The position numbers were made by a program, and so were the translations under genes. A stretch of DNA of 64,000 nucleotides from Delphinus delphis (Eukaryota; Chordata; Mammalia; Artiodactyla; Delphinidae), in assembly GCF_949987515.2 (NCBI RefSeq), contig NC_082684.1, forward strand, positions 50,682,006 through 50,746,005, written 5' to 3'. Shown here in pieces: positions 54,926 to 64,000 of the stretch; position 1 is the stretch's first letter, and every line of letters starts with the position of its first letter. The notes beneath the pieces were generated by a model, which ran no database searches, had not been told where the DNA came from, and saw nothing but the letters and a program-made list of their open reading frames with translations.

Positions 54926-56300
54926 TTTTAATTAAAATATTCTTCCTATTCCAAAAAGTATTTGCAGGTGACTAAAATCCATTTAAGATGAAAAAGCAAA
55001 CACAAAAATCAGAGTGAAGAAAGAACAAGCATCCATAGGTATGATGAATCCAGGAAGTATTAGTACAAAGAAATAAATGCATGAAGTAAGTGCTTTGTAA
55101 TTATTGAAGGTGGTTCACTTCATCAGACTCTGAGCATCTTAGTGGCCAAAACAAAGAGGAAAACATGACCAGTTACAGGATTTATGCTGTCCTTATGGTA
55201 AAAACTTATTAGCTGTTCAGGACAAGGAGTTTTTCCTGATACTGGGCATAAGGAATCTCTCCTGCAGGTTCTCACATAGAAGACCCTGAGTGATTCTGTA
55301 GTACATACTCTCAACTGTGTGTTCTATGATAAATATACATTGTGTATCAAATTACCCTTTTAAATATAACATCCCTCAATGCAATCCAAAGGCATATAAG
55401 AGGTTATGACTCCAGAACAACCCCAAGAAATGAAGTGCAGCAGAGACTGTGAGCATTACCTCTCATACTAGAACTGAGATCATGCAAATCACCTTTTCTA
55501 TTTTTTTTCCTCTGCCTCATAGTCTCTGTCTTATCTGAATTCATCCCTTTAATTCAAAGAATTGATGCATATTAAATTAATTTCAAATTATTCATATTTA
55601 TTTATTGAAACATTATACTCTTATCTTTTCCCAAAAAATTATGTGTAATATTTCCTTTGCTTATGCGTTTTCACAGATGATCCTACGACCTCCCCAACTA
55701 GATTATAAATTCCCAAGGGCAATGGCCATTTTTATATTGCAGTCAACAGTAAATGTTGACTAAGATATTACTGGTAGAGAAGAAAATATGACATAAATAT
55801 AAGCATTATGCAGTCATTCATGTGCAGCGTAACATTTACATTAAAATAGAAAATGTTTTTTATGAGGCTAGGATAACACTAAAACACATGTAGAATACCA
55901 TAAATCTGGTATAGTAGAAACCTAAACATAAAACTGTTTAGAAGTCAGCATTATTTTGTATATCCAATTATCTTTTTAGTTCTTTCCAAGTTAGGCCTTT
56001 AATCACTTTGCTCTCAAAAATTCTGAGAGGGAAGTGTTTTTATTTGAAAAAATTTTTCTTAATTGATCATAAGTATGCATAATACTTAAGGCACTCCTTC
56101 AGTATTAAATATTATCACCACCTTACTATGATGACAAAAGCTACTGGTGGCAAACACTGCATGCTGGCTGACCAGCCAACATTTCCAACACCCTTCTCCC
56201 TTGCCTGCCTCTACTGAAGAAGGCATAAAAGTTAAAAACCCAATTTCCTAGTTGTCTTGGCAGCATGGTGTGCTCACATGACACAGTTTGACCAATAGGA
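54926..56300. other. Mostly unannotated; L2 end at about 55660-55765
   Basis: 'ccccaactagattataaattcccaagggcaatggcca' is an L2 3' end. 56150-56318 reads as part of an unassigned old repeat that resumes at 58133. No gene is seen. Confidence 0.45.
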
Positions 56301-56807
56301 CAGGTGAAAGTGTGCTGTATCTTTTTTTTAATTGAAGTATAGTTGATTTACAATATCGTGTTAGTTTCAGGTGTACAAAATAGTGATTCAGTAATTTTTG
56401 CAGATCATATTCCATTATACGTTATTACAAGATACAATTGTAATTGTATACAGTTATGCAATTGTAATAGATACAATTATACAAGGTATAATTCCCTGTG
56501 CTATGCAGTATATCCTTTTTGCTTCTCTATTTTATATATAATAGTTTGTATCTATTAATCCCATACCCCTAATTTGTCCCTCCCCCATTTCCTCTCCCCT
56601 TTGGTAATCACAAGTTTGTTTTCTATGTCTGTGACTCTGTGTCTGTTTTGTATATACATTCATTCACATCATTTTTTAGATTCCACATATAAGTGAATAG
56701 TATTTGTCTTTCTCTGACTTATTTCACTAAGCATGGTATACTCTAGGTCCAACCACATTGCTGCAAATGGCATTATTTCATTCTTTTTCATGGCTGAGTA
56801 ATATTCC

Positions 56808-56810
<3 letters not shown>

Positions 56811-56862
<52 letters not shown>
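56811..56862. repeat. (AT)n microsatellite
   Basis: A pure AT tract of about 52 bases within the L1. Confidence 0.95.
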
Positions 56863-56865
<3 letters not shown>

Positions 56866-57208
56866 ACATTTTCTTAATCCAGTCGTCTGTTGGTGAGCAC
56901 TTGGGTTGCTTCTATGTCTTGGCTATTGTAAATAGTGCTGCTTTGATCATTGGGATTCATGTATCTTTTCAAATTAGTGTTTTTGTTTTTTCTGGGTATA
57001 TGCCCAGGAGTAGAATTGCTGGACCATATGGTAGTTCTATTTTTAGTTTTTTAAGGAACCTCTATACTGTTTTCCATAATGGCTGTGCCAGTTTACATTC
57101 CCATCAGAAATGTGCCCTTTTCTCCTCACCCTCTTTGACATTTGTCATTTGTAGACTTTTTGATGGTAGACATCCCGACAGCTGTGAGGTGATATCTCAT
57201 TGCGGTTT

Positions 57209-57638
57209 CTTTCTTTCTTCCTTCCTTCCTTTCTTCCTCCCTCCCTCCCTTCCTTCCTTCCTTCCTCTCTCTCTCTTCCTCTCTCCCTCTCTCTCCCTCT
57301 CTCTCTCTCTCTCTTTTGGCTGTGTTGGGTCTTCGTTGCTGCACGCAGGCTTTCTCCAGTTGCGGCTAGAGAGGGCTACTCTTTGTTGTGGTGTGCGGGC
57401 TTCTCGTTGCAGTGGCTTCTCTTGCTGTGGAGCATGGACTCCAGGCATGTGGGCTTCAGTAGTTGTGGCACGTGGGCTCAGTAGCCGTGGCTCGCGGGAT
57501 CTAGAGCGCAGGCTCAGTAGCTGTGGCGCACGGGATTAGTTACTCCACGGCATGTGGGATCTTCCTGGACCAGAACTCGAACCCGTGTACCCTGCATTGG
57601 CAGGCAGATTCTTAACTACTGCGCCACCAGGGAAGTCC
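57209..57638 (-). mobile_element. CHR-type SINE, long form, with expanded CT-rich tail
   Basis: Antisense body from TTTTGGCTGTGTTGGGTCTT to head GCGCCACCAGGGAAGTCC. The tail has become about 105 bases of (TTCC)n and (CT)n (57209-57314). Target-site duplications CTCATTGCGGTTT (57196-57208) and CTCATTGTGGTTT (57639-57651) lie in L1 sequence. Confidence 0.92.
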
Positions 57639-58132
57639 CTCATTGTGGTTTCGATTTGCATTTCTCTAATAATTAGTGATGTTGAGCACCTTTTCATGTG
57701 CCTGTTTGCCATCTGTATGTCATCTTTGGAAAAATGTCTATTCAAGTCTTCTGCCCCTTTTTTGATTGCATTATTTGTTTTTTTTTTTTGATATTGAGTT
57801 GTATGTGCTCTTTGTATATTTTGAATGTTAACCCCTTGTTGGTCACATCATTTGCAAATATATGAACCCATTCCTTGGGTTGTCTTTTCATTTTGTTGAT
57901 GGTTTCCTTTTCTGTGCAAAAGTTTTAAGTTTGATTAGGTCCCATTTCTTTATTTTTGCTCTTATTTCTTTTGTCTTAGGAGACTGACCCAAGAAAATAT
58001 TGCTATGATTTATGTCAGAGTGTTCCATCTATGTTCTCTTCTAGGAGTTTTATGGTTTCAGGTCTTACATTTAGGTCTATAAACCATTTTGAGTTTATTT
58101 TCATATATGGTGTGAGGGAATGCAGTGTGCTG

Positions 58133-58305
58133 AACTTCCTATTTTTCCTCCCCCACTTTCCATTCTAGTACCTAAAAGTAACACTTGGCAGTACCAGAGC
58201 CACATTTTAACCATAGGACAAAGGTTCATAACTAGGGATGGGAGACTGGCAAGATGAAAAAGAGCTCGGATCCATGATAACATACCTGAATCTCCATATT
58301 ACCTA
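58133..58305. repeat. Right part of an unassigned old repeat
   Basis: It continues the sequence left of the L1 (56150-56317). The left side has 'cacagtttgaccaataggacaggtgaaag', the right 'aacttccta'. The type is common in mammals but not named here. Confidence 0.35.
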
Positions 58306-58309
58306 TGAT

Positions 58310-58796
58310 TTCCTACTGTGGTGGCCAGGTTGATCCCCAGTGACCCTCAGCTCCTGGTATTCATACCTTTGAGTAGTACCTTCCCACAATGAATCAGGGC
58401 TGGCCTGTGTGATCAGTAGAATAGAGCAGAAGTGATACTGTTTGACTTCTGATGCTGGATCATAAAAGGCCTCGCAGCTTCCGCTTTGCTCTCTTGGATT
58501 GCTCACTCTGGGAAAAGCTAGCAGCCATCCTTTGAAAACATTTAAGGAGCTTTGTGGAGAGGCCCATGTGGAGAGAAAACGAGGATTCCTGCCAACAGCC
58601 AGCACCAATTTACCAATCATGAAAGTGAGCCACCTTGGAAGTATATCCTCCAGCACCAGTCAAGCCATCAGATGACTACAACCATGAGAGCTGACAGTTA
58701 TCTCATCAAAGACCTTAAGACAGAATTACCTAGCCAAGCTAGTCCTGAATTCTTGAACTATAGAAATCATGAGCAAGAATAAATTATTATTGTTAA
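58310..58796 (+). mobile_element. MLT1-type LTR, 5' part
   Basis: 'ggtggccaggttgatccccagtgaccctcagctcctggtattcata', 'gggctggcctgtgtgatcagtagaatag' and 'gaactatagaaatcatgagcaagaat' are in MLT1 order. The 3' end stands at 60640-60690 after an L1 insertion. Confidence 0.8.
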
Positions 58797-59129
58797 CTTG
58801 TGGTTTTCTCAGGGTATATGCCCAGTAGTGAGATTGTTGGGTCATATGGTAGTTCTATTTTTAGTTTTTTAAGGGACCTCCATACTGTTCTCCACAGTGG
58901 CTGTATCAATTTACACTCCCACCAACAGTGCAAGAGGGCTCCCTTTTCTCCACACCCTCTCCAGCATTTATTGTTTGTAGATTTTTTGATGATGTGAGGT
59001 GATACCTCATTGTAGTTTTGATTTGCCTTTCTCTAATGATTAGTGATGTTGAGCATCCTTTCATGTGTTTGTTGGCAATCTGTATATCTTCTTTGGAGAA
59101 ATGTCTATTTAGGTTTTCTGCCCATTTTT

Positions 59130-59737
59130 TTCTTTAAATTTATTTTATTTATTTTGGCTGCACTGGGTCTTTGTTGCTGCACCTGGGCTTTTCTCTAGTT
59201 GAGGTGAGCAGGGGCTACTCTTTGCTGCGGTGCACTGGCTTCTCATTGCAGGGGCTTCTCTTGTAGAGAAGCACGGGCTCTAGGTGCACTTGTTCTAGAA
59301 TGCAGGCTCAGTAGTGGTGGCTCACAGACTTAGTTGTTCTGCGGCATGTGGGATCTTCCCAGACTAGGGTTCAAACCTGTGTCCCCTGCATTGGCAGGCA
59401 GATTCTTTTTTTTTTCTTTCATATTTTCTATTTATTTTTGGTTGTGTTGCGTCTTCGTTGCTGCGCACAGACTTTCTCTAGTTGTGGAGAGCAGGGCTAC
59501 TCTTTGTTGAGGTGCGTGGGCTTCTCATTGTGGTGGCTTCTCTTGTTGTGGAACATGGGCTCTAGCTACGCGGGCTTCAGTAGTTGTAGCATGTGGTCTC
59601 TAGAACACAGGCTCAGTAGTTGTGGCACACGGACTTAGTTGTTCCACGGCATGTGGGGTCTTCCCAGACCAGGGATCGAACCTGTGTCCCCTGCATTGGC
59701 AGGTGGATTCTTAACCACTGCATCACCAGGGAAGTCC
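59130..59737 (-). mobile_element. Two CHR-type SINEs, nested or in tandem
   Basis: Two antisense long-form copies: 59130-59403 (lacking its head) and about 59404-59737 (with head CATCACCAGGGAAGTCC). The pair together is flanked by TTCTGCCCATTTTT at 59116-59129 and 59738-59751. Only one head is present, so the inner copy either is 5'-truncated with GATTCTT as its target duplication, or the pair arose by recombination. Confidence 0.8.
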
Positions 59738-60568
59738 TTCTGCCCATTTTTGGATTGGGTTTTTTTTTTTTTGATATTGAGCTGTATGAACTGCTTGTAT
59801 ATTTTGGAGATTAATCCTGTGTCCATTGCTTTGTTTGCAAATACTTTCTCCCATTCTGAGGGTTGTCTTTTCATCTTGTTTATGGTTTCCTTTGCTGTGT
59901 AAAAGCTTTTAAATTTCATTAGGTCCCATTTGTTTATTTTTGTTTTTATTTCCATTTCTCTAAGAGGTGGGTCAAAAAAGACCTTACAATAGCCAGGACA
60001 TGGAAGCAACCTAAGTGTCCATCGAAAGATGAATGGATAAAGGAGATGTGGCACATATATACAATGGAATATTACTCAGCCATAAAAAGAAATGAAATTG
60101 AGTTATTTGTAGTGAGGAGGATGGACCTAGAGTCTGTCATACAGAGTGAAGTAAGTCAGACAGAGAAAAACAAATACCATATGCTAACACATATATATGG
60201 AATCTAAGAAAAAAAAAATAGTTCTGAAGAACCTAGGGGCAGGACAGGAATAAAGATGCAGACGTAGAGAACGGAATTGAGGAAACAGGGAGGGGAAAGG
60301 GTAAGCTGACACGAAGTGAGAGAGTGTCATTGACATATATACGCTACCAAATGTAAAATAGATAGCCAGTGAAAAGCAGCCACATAGCACAGGGAGATCA
60401 GCTTGGTGCTTTGTGACCACCTAGAGGGGTGGGATAGGGAGGGTGGGAGGGAGACGCAAGGGGGAGGGGATATGGGGATATATGTATATGTATAGCTGAT
60501 TCACTTTGTTATACAGCAGCAACTAACACAACAATGTAAGGCAGTTATACTCCAATAAAGATGTTAAA

Positions 60569-60569
<1 letters not shown>

Positions 60570-60601
<32 letters not shown>

Positions 60602-60603
60602 GC

Positions 60604-60634
<31 letters not shown>

Positions 60635-60639
60635 TATAG
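60570..60639. repeat. (TA)n microsatellite with CA/TG interruptions
   Basis: An AT tract at the L1 3' end, probably grown from its tail. Confidence 0.9.
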
Positions 60640-60690
60640 TTGTTTAATCCATGAAGTTTTAGGGATGATTTGTTATGCAGCATTAAGTAA
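60640..60690 (+). mobile_element. MLT1-type LTR, 3' end
   Basis: TTGTTTAATCCATGAAGTTT and 'gatgatttgttatgcagcat' complete the LTR begun at 58310. Confidence 0.75.
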
Positions 60691-60957
60691 AAAATATATC
60701 ACAATTCTTGTTATGTAAGATGAGTTTAAGCCAATGTTACTTGGGTAACTTTTTATTTATAGCCAAACAGTTCTAAGTGATAAACTACTCTTGGAAATTT
60801 GGGACGTGGGGAAACAACTATAAAAGTTTCTTGTATGCTAATCCATCCTATAAACCGTATTCAAAGCAATATCAAACATCCTGTAAACTGTATTCAAAGC
60901 AGTACCACTTTACAGAACAGAATGGGAAAAAATGATCCTCATCTCAAGAAACCTAAA

Positions 60958-61095
60958 CACTAGCCCCAACTCTATCATTTGCCTGTGACATTGGGCAAAT
61001 CAATTGGAGATGCTCTTCTTCATTTGAATGATGAGGAAACTGGACTAGATGATTTCCATAGCTCCCTTTAACTCCTAAATTCTGACTCTGAGCTA
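60958..61095 (+). repeat. MIR SINE
   Basis: 'tgtgacattgggcaaatcaattgga', 'aatgatgaggaaactggactagatgatttcc'. Diverged, sense. Confidence 0.7.
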
Positions 61096-61189
61096 TAAGA
61101 GTTCATTGGTGCTGTTTTTCAGGGCTCTTGATAACCTTTAAAGAGAAAATTTTGCCTATCAAGTTAGTGTAATAATAATCAATTCTGGG

Positions 61190-61560
61190 GAAAATGCAAG
61201 GTTATTGGCACTAACATACTATTTTGGGGAAAATAAATTGGTTTAATCCTCTTAGAAAGCAATTTGGTATTATGTCAGTGGTCTTTTTTTTTTAAGTCAG
61301 TATTCTAACAGAAAAGAATGACATTGTAATCTTAAAAGTAGAACACATAGTATCCTTACAAATTATGTTTAAGAGTTTATAACATGGGGAAATATATTTT
61401 CATACTAAGAAAAAATTGAAAACCACTAGAAATATCTATTTTAGTAGTTTTCTTTGGGTGGTGAAACTAGAGATTATTTTCCTCTCTGCCTCCCATTGTT
61501 TTTGTATTTTCCAAGTTTTTCATCCATGGCTCACTTTCATAATTTTAAAGCCTTAATGAG
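61190..61560 (+). mobile_element. Old L1 3' end (L1M type)
   Basis: 'cttagaaagcaatttggtattatgtc', 'tttctttgggtggtgaaactagagattattttc' and 'ttttgtattttccaagtttttca' are late L1M 3' UTR phrases. Confidence 0.6.
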
Positions 61561-62995
61561 AGACTAGAGAAGGTACAATTCAAAGAGGAAAATTAGAAAG
61601 AATGAAAAAAAATTAAGAAAAAAAGGCAAGAGGGTGACTTTGGGTACATTAAATAAGCCAGGATCTACTGTGAGTAGGTTGGCAGTTGATCAAGAGCAGA
61701 TGTTGGCAGTAAGACAGGCTAGTGAAAGAAGAAGCAGTTTGATGAGGCTATGACTTGGAAAATTGGATTAGGAAATAATCGAACACATATGGCACAAACC
61801 CAAGAGGAATAGAGGATTAGGAATATGGCAAATCTCAGGAGTCAAGGCCATAGGAAGTGAAAAGTGAAACACAGAACAGAATATATGGACATAGTGATCA
61901 CCTAAATAACAGGTGGAATAGAACGACTAAGTAAACATTCAGCGTAGGTGTTGCTGTAATATGCATATTTAAGTGAACCAAGAGACCACAAAATCACACA
62001 CAAAAAAGCAAGGATTTTTTTTTTTTACATATAGTGGCGTGTAAGCACTAGGTTACAAACGATTGGGCATTATTTGGAGCATAGCTGTTGTTAGTTTTGC
62101 CTCTAGATTGCTATATAATAATGTCACTTCTGTGGTTGGTGAGCATAAGAAGAGATTGAACACCACGTTTGGTACTCGCTTTCATTTTCTGGGAGCTGAG
62201 ATTAGCCAGGAGACCAACAGTGAGCATGGACAATAACATCCCCAGAAAGTGTGTATGATTTCAAAACATGAGGGAGGGGCTGTGTCAACTTGGTGAAGGC
62301 CTAGGAAGGAACTTCTCCTTGGGATTTTTAGATTCAGACGTTTTCCCTCTGTATGTCTCCTCACCAAATTGAAATTAATTCATACTTCAGTACAGAAACC
62401 TATAGGTTGAGTATCTGTAAGAAAAGAGGACAGTACTTATAAGAGTTGTTTTGAAACTACAAATCAAAGCAACAGAGAAAAGTTCTGCTTTAGCTTTAGC
62501 TTTAGCTATCTGGACTGGATGTAACCTGGAGACAAAGCTAAGCCAAAACAAACATATCGTTAGCTTAACATGCCAGCATACTTCCTTACCCCAGTGCAGT
62601 GCTCTATAACATGGTAAATGCACGGTTCTTGCCTAATCTCACCGACGGATCCTCCGTTTGTTGTTTTCTTCCCCATCCTCTACGTATGGGCATTCTCTTT
62701 GGATTGGTCCTCGGTGCCCCATCCTACACTTTCTCCTGGGGACAACTTATCCACATCCATGGCAATGCACCGAACGCGTATTGAGCACCAACTATACTAT
62801 ACACCAGGACACACCAAGAACACATTGTCCATGTCCATGAACCAGAGAAAAACACTCGAATAACAACAATATAATGTTGTAAGTGCTCCACTAAAGGTTA
62901 ATGCGAATCATGGGAGCAGAAAGAAGGGCGTGACTGACATCTGAGAAGTTTTCACAGAAGGAGATATTGTTAAAGAATGACCAAAATGTTCAAAG
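61561..62995. other. Unannotated stretch, no gene seen
   Basis: Purine-rich 61560-61900, otherwise mixed. A small (AGCTTT)n-type tandem lies at 62488-62506. There is no supported exon. Overlapping frames at 62599-62863 occur in all three plus frames, which argues against coding. Confidence 0.4.
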
Positions 62996-62999
62996 GTGG

Positions 63000-63700
63000 A
63001 TATGAGAATTTCAAGCGAAGGAGACAATGAGTGCAAAGACAGCATAGCATGTTTGGAAAAGGACAAGAAGTTTGGTGTGAAGAACTTAGGGGAGCTCGAG
63101 GAGGTAGAAGGAAGTGAGGCTGGAGATAAAGCGAGTGCTGTGGAGAGTTCTTCTAAGCCCTGGTAATAAGTTTCAGTTTTATTCATTATGTATTGAAAGC
63201 CATTAAAAGGGGTCAAGCAAGAAAGAGACAAGGTCATATTTGTATTTTAAAACAATCCCTTTGGTAGCAATCTTGATGTTCCTTTGCTAAGACCCAAGCA
63301 GGTAAAAAGCATTTCAATAATCCAGGTGAGGAATGATGGAAGCCTAAACTAATAGAACGGCAGTGGGAGATGGACAGGAACGGTGGGTTCAAGAGCACTG
63401 ATCAGCTCTATAAGAAATAATGTAGGGGGTAAAGAGAGGAATCCATCAAAGGCAAGTTTTTAGCATAATCAGCTGGTTGGATGTGATATCACTAAATGAG
63501 ACAAAGAATATAAGGCAAGTATGAGAGAGATGAGGCAAAGGAAACGAAGAAAAAACGTATCTATTTTGACATGGTGAGTTGGAAGAGTCCACTGGGATAT
63601 CTGAGGGCAGATACCCTGTGAACAGTTGAATGTAAGAATGTGGAGCTTAGAAATAAATATGGGGGTTAAAGCCATCAGCAAGCGACAGCTTCAGCAATGA
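63000..63700 (+). repeat. Ancient mammalian-wide repeat, family not assigned
   Basis: Order of phrases: 'gcaaagacagcatagcatgtttgg', 'gccattaaaaggggtcaagcaagaaagagacaagg', 'aataatccaggtgaggaatgatgg', 'ccactgggatatctgagggcag'. This is a widespread old repeat type. The 109-codon antisense frame over it is not a gene. Confidence 0.5.
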
Positions 63701-64000
63701 AAAGAAATGAAATCATCCAGGAAATATAGGATGGAAAGTAGCTACTTTTATCTAGATATTCACATTTTTTCTCCGACACTCTACTCTTAGAAAATCTATG
63801 TTCTCTATCGTCATTTATTACCAGACTTTTCCATTTGGACATCACAACCATGGCCACCAACATACATGAATCTAATGGTATTGTCTGTCAAAAACGGTTA
63901 AATATTGGAATTAGATATGTTTCAACCTTAGTAATTGGCATTTCACAACTGTGTTATCACAGCAGTTTCCTGGCTTCCTTACCTTCCAGCTCACTTCCTT

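Larger units (their letters stand above)
56318..58123 (-). mobile_element. 5'-truncated L1 with target-site duplication
   Basis: Antisense: poly(T), 3' UTR ('gaagtatagttgatttacaatatc'), then the ORF2 C-terminal region up to 'ccattttgagtttattttcatatatggtg'. An (AT)n lies at 56811-56862, and a CHR SINE at 57209-57638. The likely target-site duplication is AGTGTGCTG at 56309-56317 and 58124-58132. No intact ORF2. Confidence 0.88.
58797..60639. mobile_element. L1 with inverted 5' half (twin-priming structure)
   Basis: 58797-59985 is L1 ORF2 in antisense, from TCTCAGGGTATATGCCCAGT to 'ctctaagaggtgggtcaaaaaagacc'. 59986-60570 is L1 in sense, from ACAATAGCCAGGACATGG through the 3' UTR to 'tactccaataaagatgtt', then a (TA)n tail to 60639. 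The two halves are neighbouring L1 segments with about 60 bases missing at the joint. It carries the CHR insertions at 59130-59737. Non-coding. Confidence 0.85.

Noticed and set aside
56901..57539. 212-codon frame with Ser/Leu-rich low complexity
   Set aside because: It runs through antisense L1, a CT microsatellite and an antisense SINE, so it is chance.
59635..60054. 139-codon minus-strand frame
   Set aside because: This is L1 ORF2 sequence fused to SINE sequence within the inverted L1, not a host gene.
1..64000. CRISPR arrays, operons or prokaryotic-type systems
   Set aside because: The window is vertebrate DNA full of SINEs and LINEs, and no such structures occur.

Overview
This is about 64 kb of mammalian nuclear DNA with no intact protein-coding gene that I can support. 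The tRNA-derived SINEs point to a cetacean. They start with GGGCTTCCCTGGTGG, come in a short form ending near GTACCGC-poly(A) and a longer form ending CAGCCAAAAATAAATAAA, and belong to the CHR families of whales and hippos. I see no BovB or Bov-tA copies of the kind that dominate ruminant DNA. A toothed whale or dolphin is my best guess, inferred from repeats only. The window reads as intergenic or deep intronic sequence.

The clearest gene-derived object is a dead processed copy of cathepsin Z (CTSZ) on the minus strand at 30164-31973. It is intronless, carries a 3' UTR with an AATAAA signal and a poly(A) tail that has decayed into a GGAA-type microsatellite, and is bounded by 14-base target-site duplications. 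It has lost the catalytic cysteine, has frameshifts near its 5' end and an in-frame stop, and a CHR SINE is inserted near its C terminus. Two other gene-like hints are weaker: a possible 3' end of a minus-strand transcript at the left edge (about 235-1000), and a well-formed splice acceptor/donor pair around 28514-28737 on the plus strand that encloses an ATG in good context.

Layout: 1-9.9 kb is mostly unique sequence with scattered MIR, an older unassigned repeat, a short L1 tail and an LTR-like block near 8.5-8.9 kb. 10-19 kb has CHR SINEs, an old L1 3' end, an MLT1-type LTR split by a SINE, L2 and MIR. 22-23.5 kb holds old L1 copies, and 24.7-27.8 kb is a minus-strand L1 into and beside which two younger L1 tails landed. 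28-32 kb holds the candidate exon, a tail-only retroinsertion and the CTSZ retrocopy. 34-51 kb mixes CHR SINEs, MIRs, an L1 tail, a diverged direct-repeat pair (43.85 and 45.42 kb) and an MLT1-type LTR. 51.5-58.1 kb is L1-rich. 58.3-60.7 kb is a nested stack: MLT1 LTR, split by a 5'-inverted L1, itself carrying a CHR SINE double copy. 61-64 kb is L1M, MIR and old repeat.

I found no operon-like, CRISPR, defence or otherwise novel gene system. What deserves a second look is mostly retrotransposition structure (tail-only insertions, an inverted L1, the SINE-broken CTSZ copy), the candidate exon, and an RFX-type palindrome near 7.78 kb.
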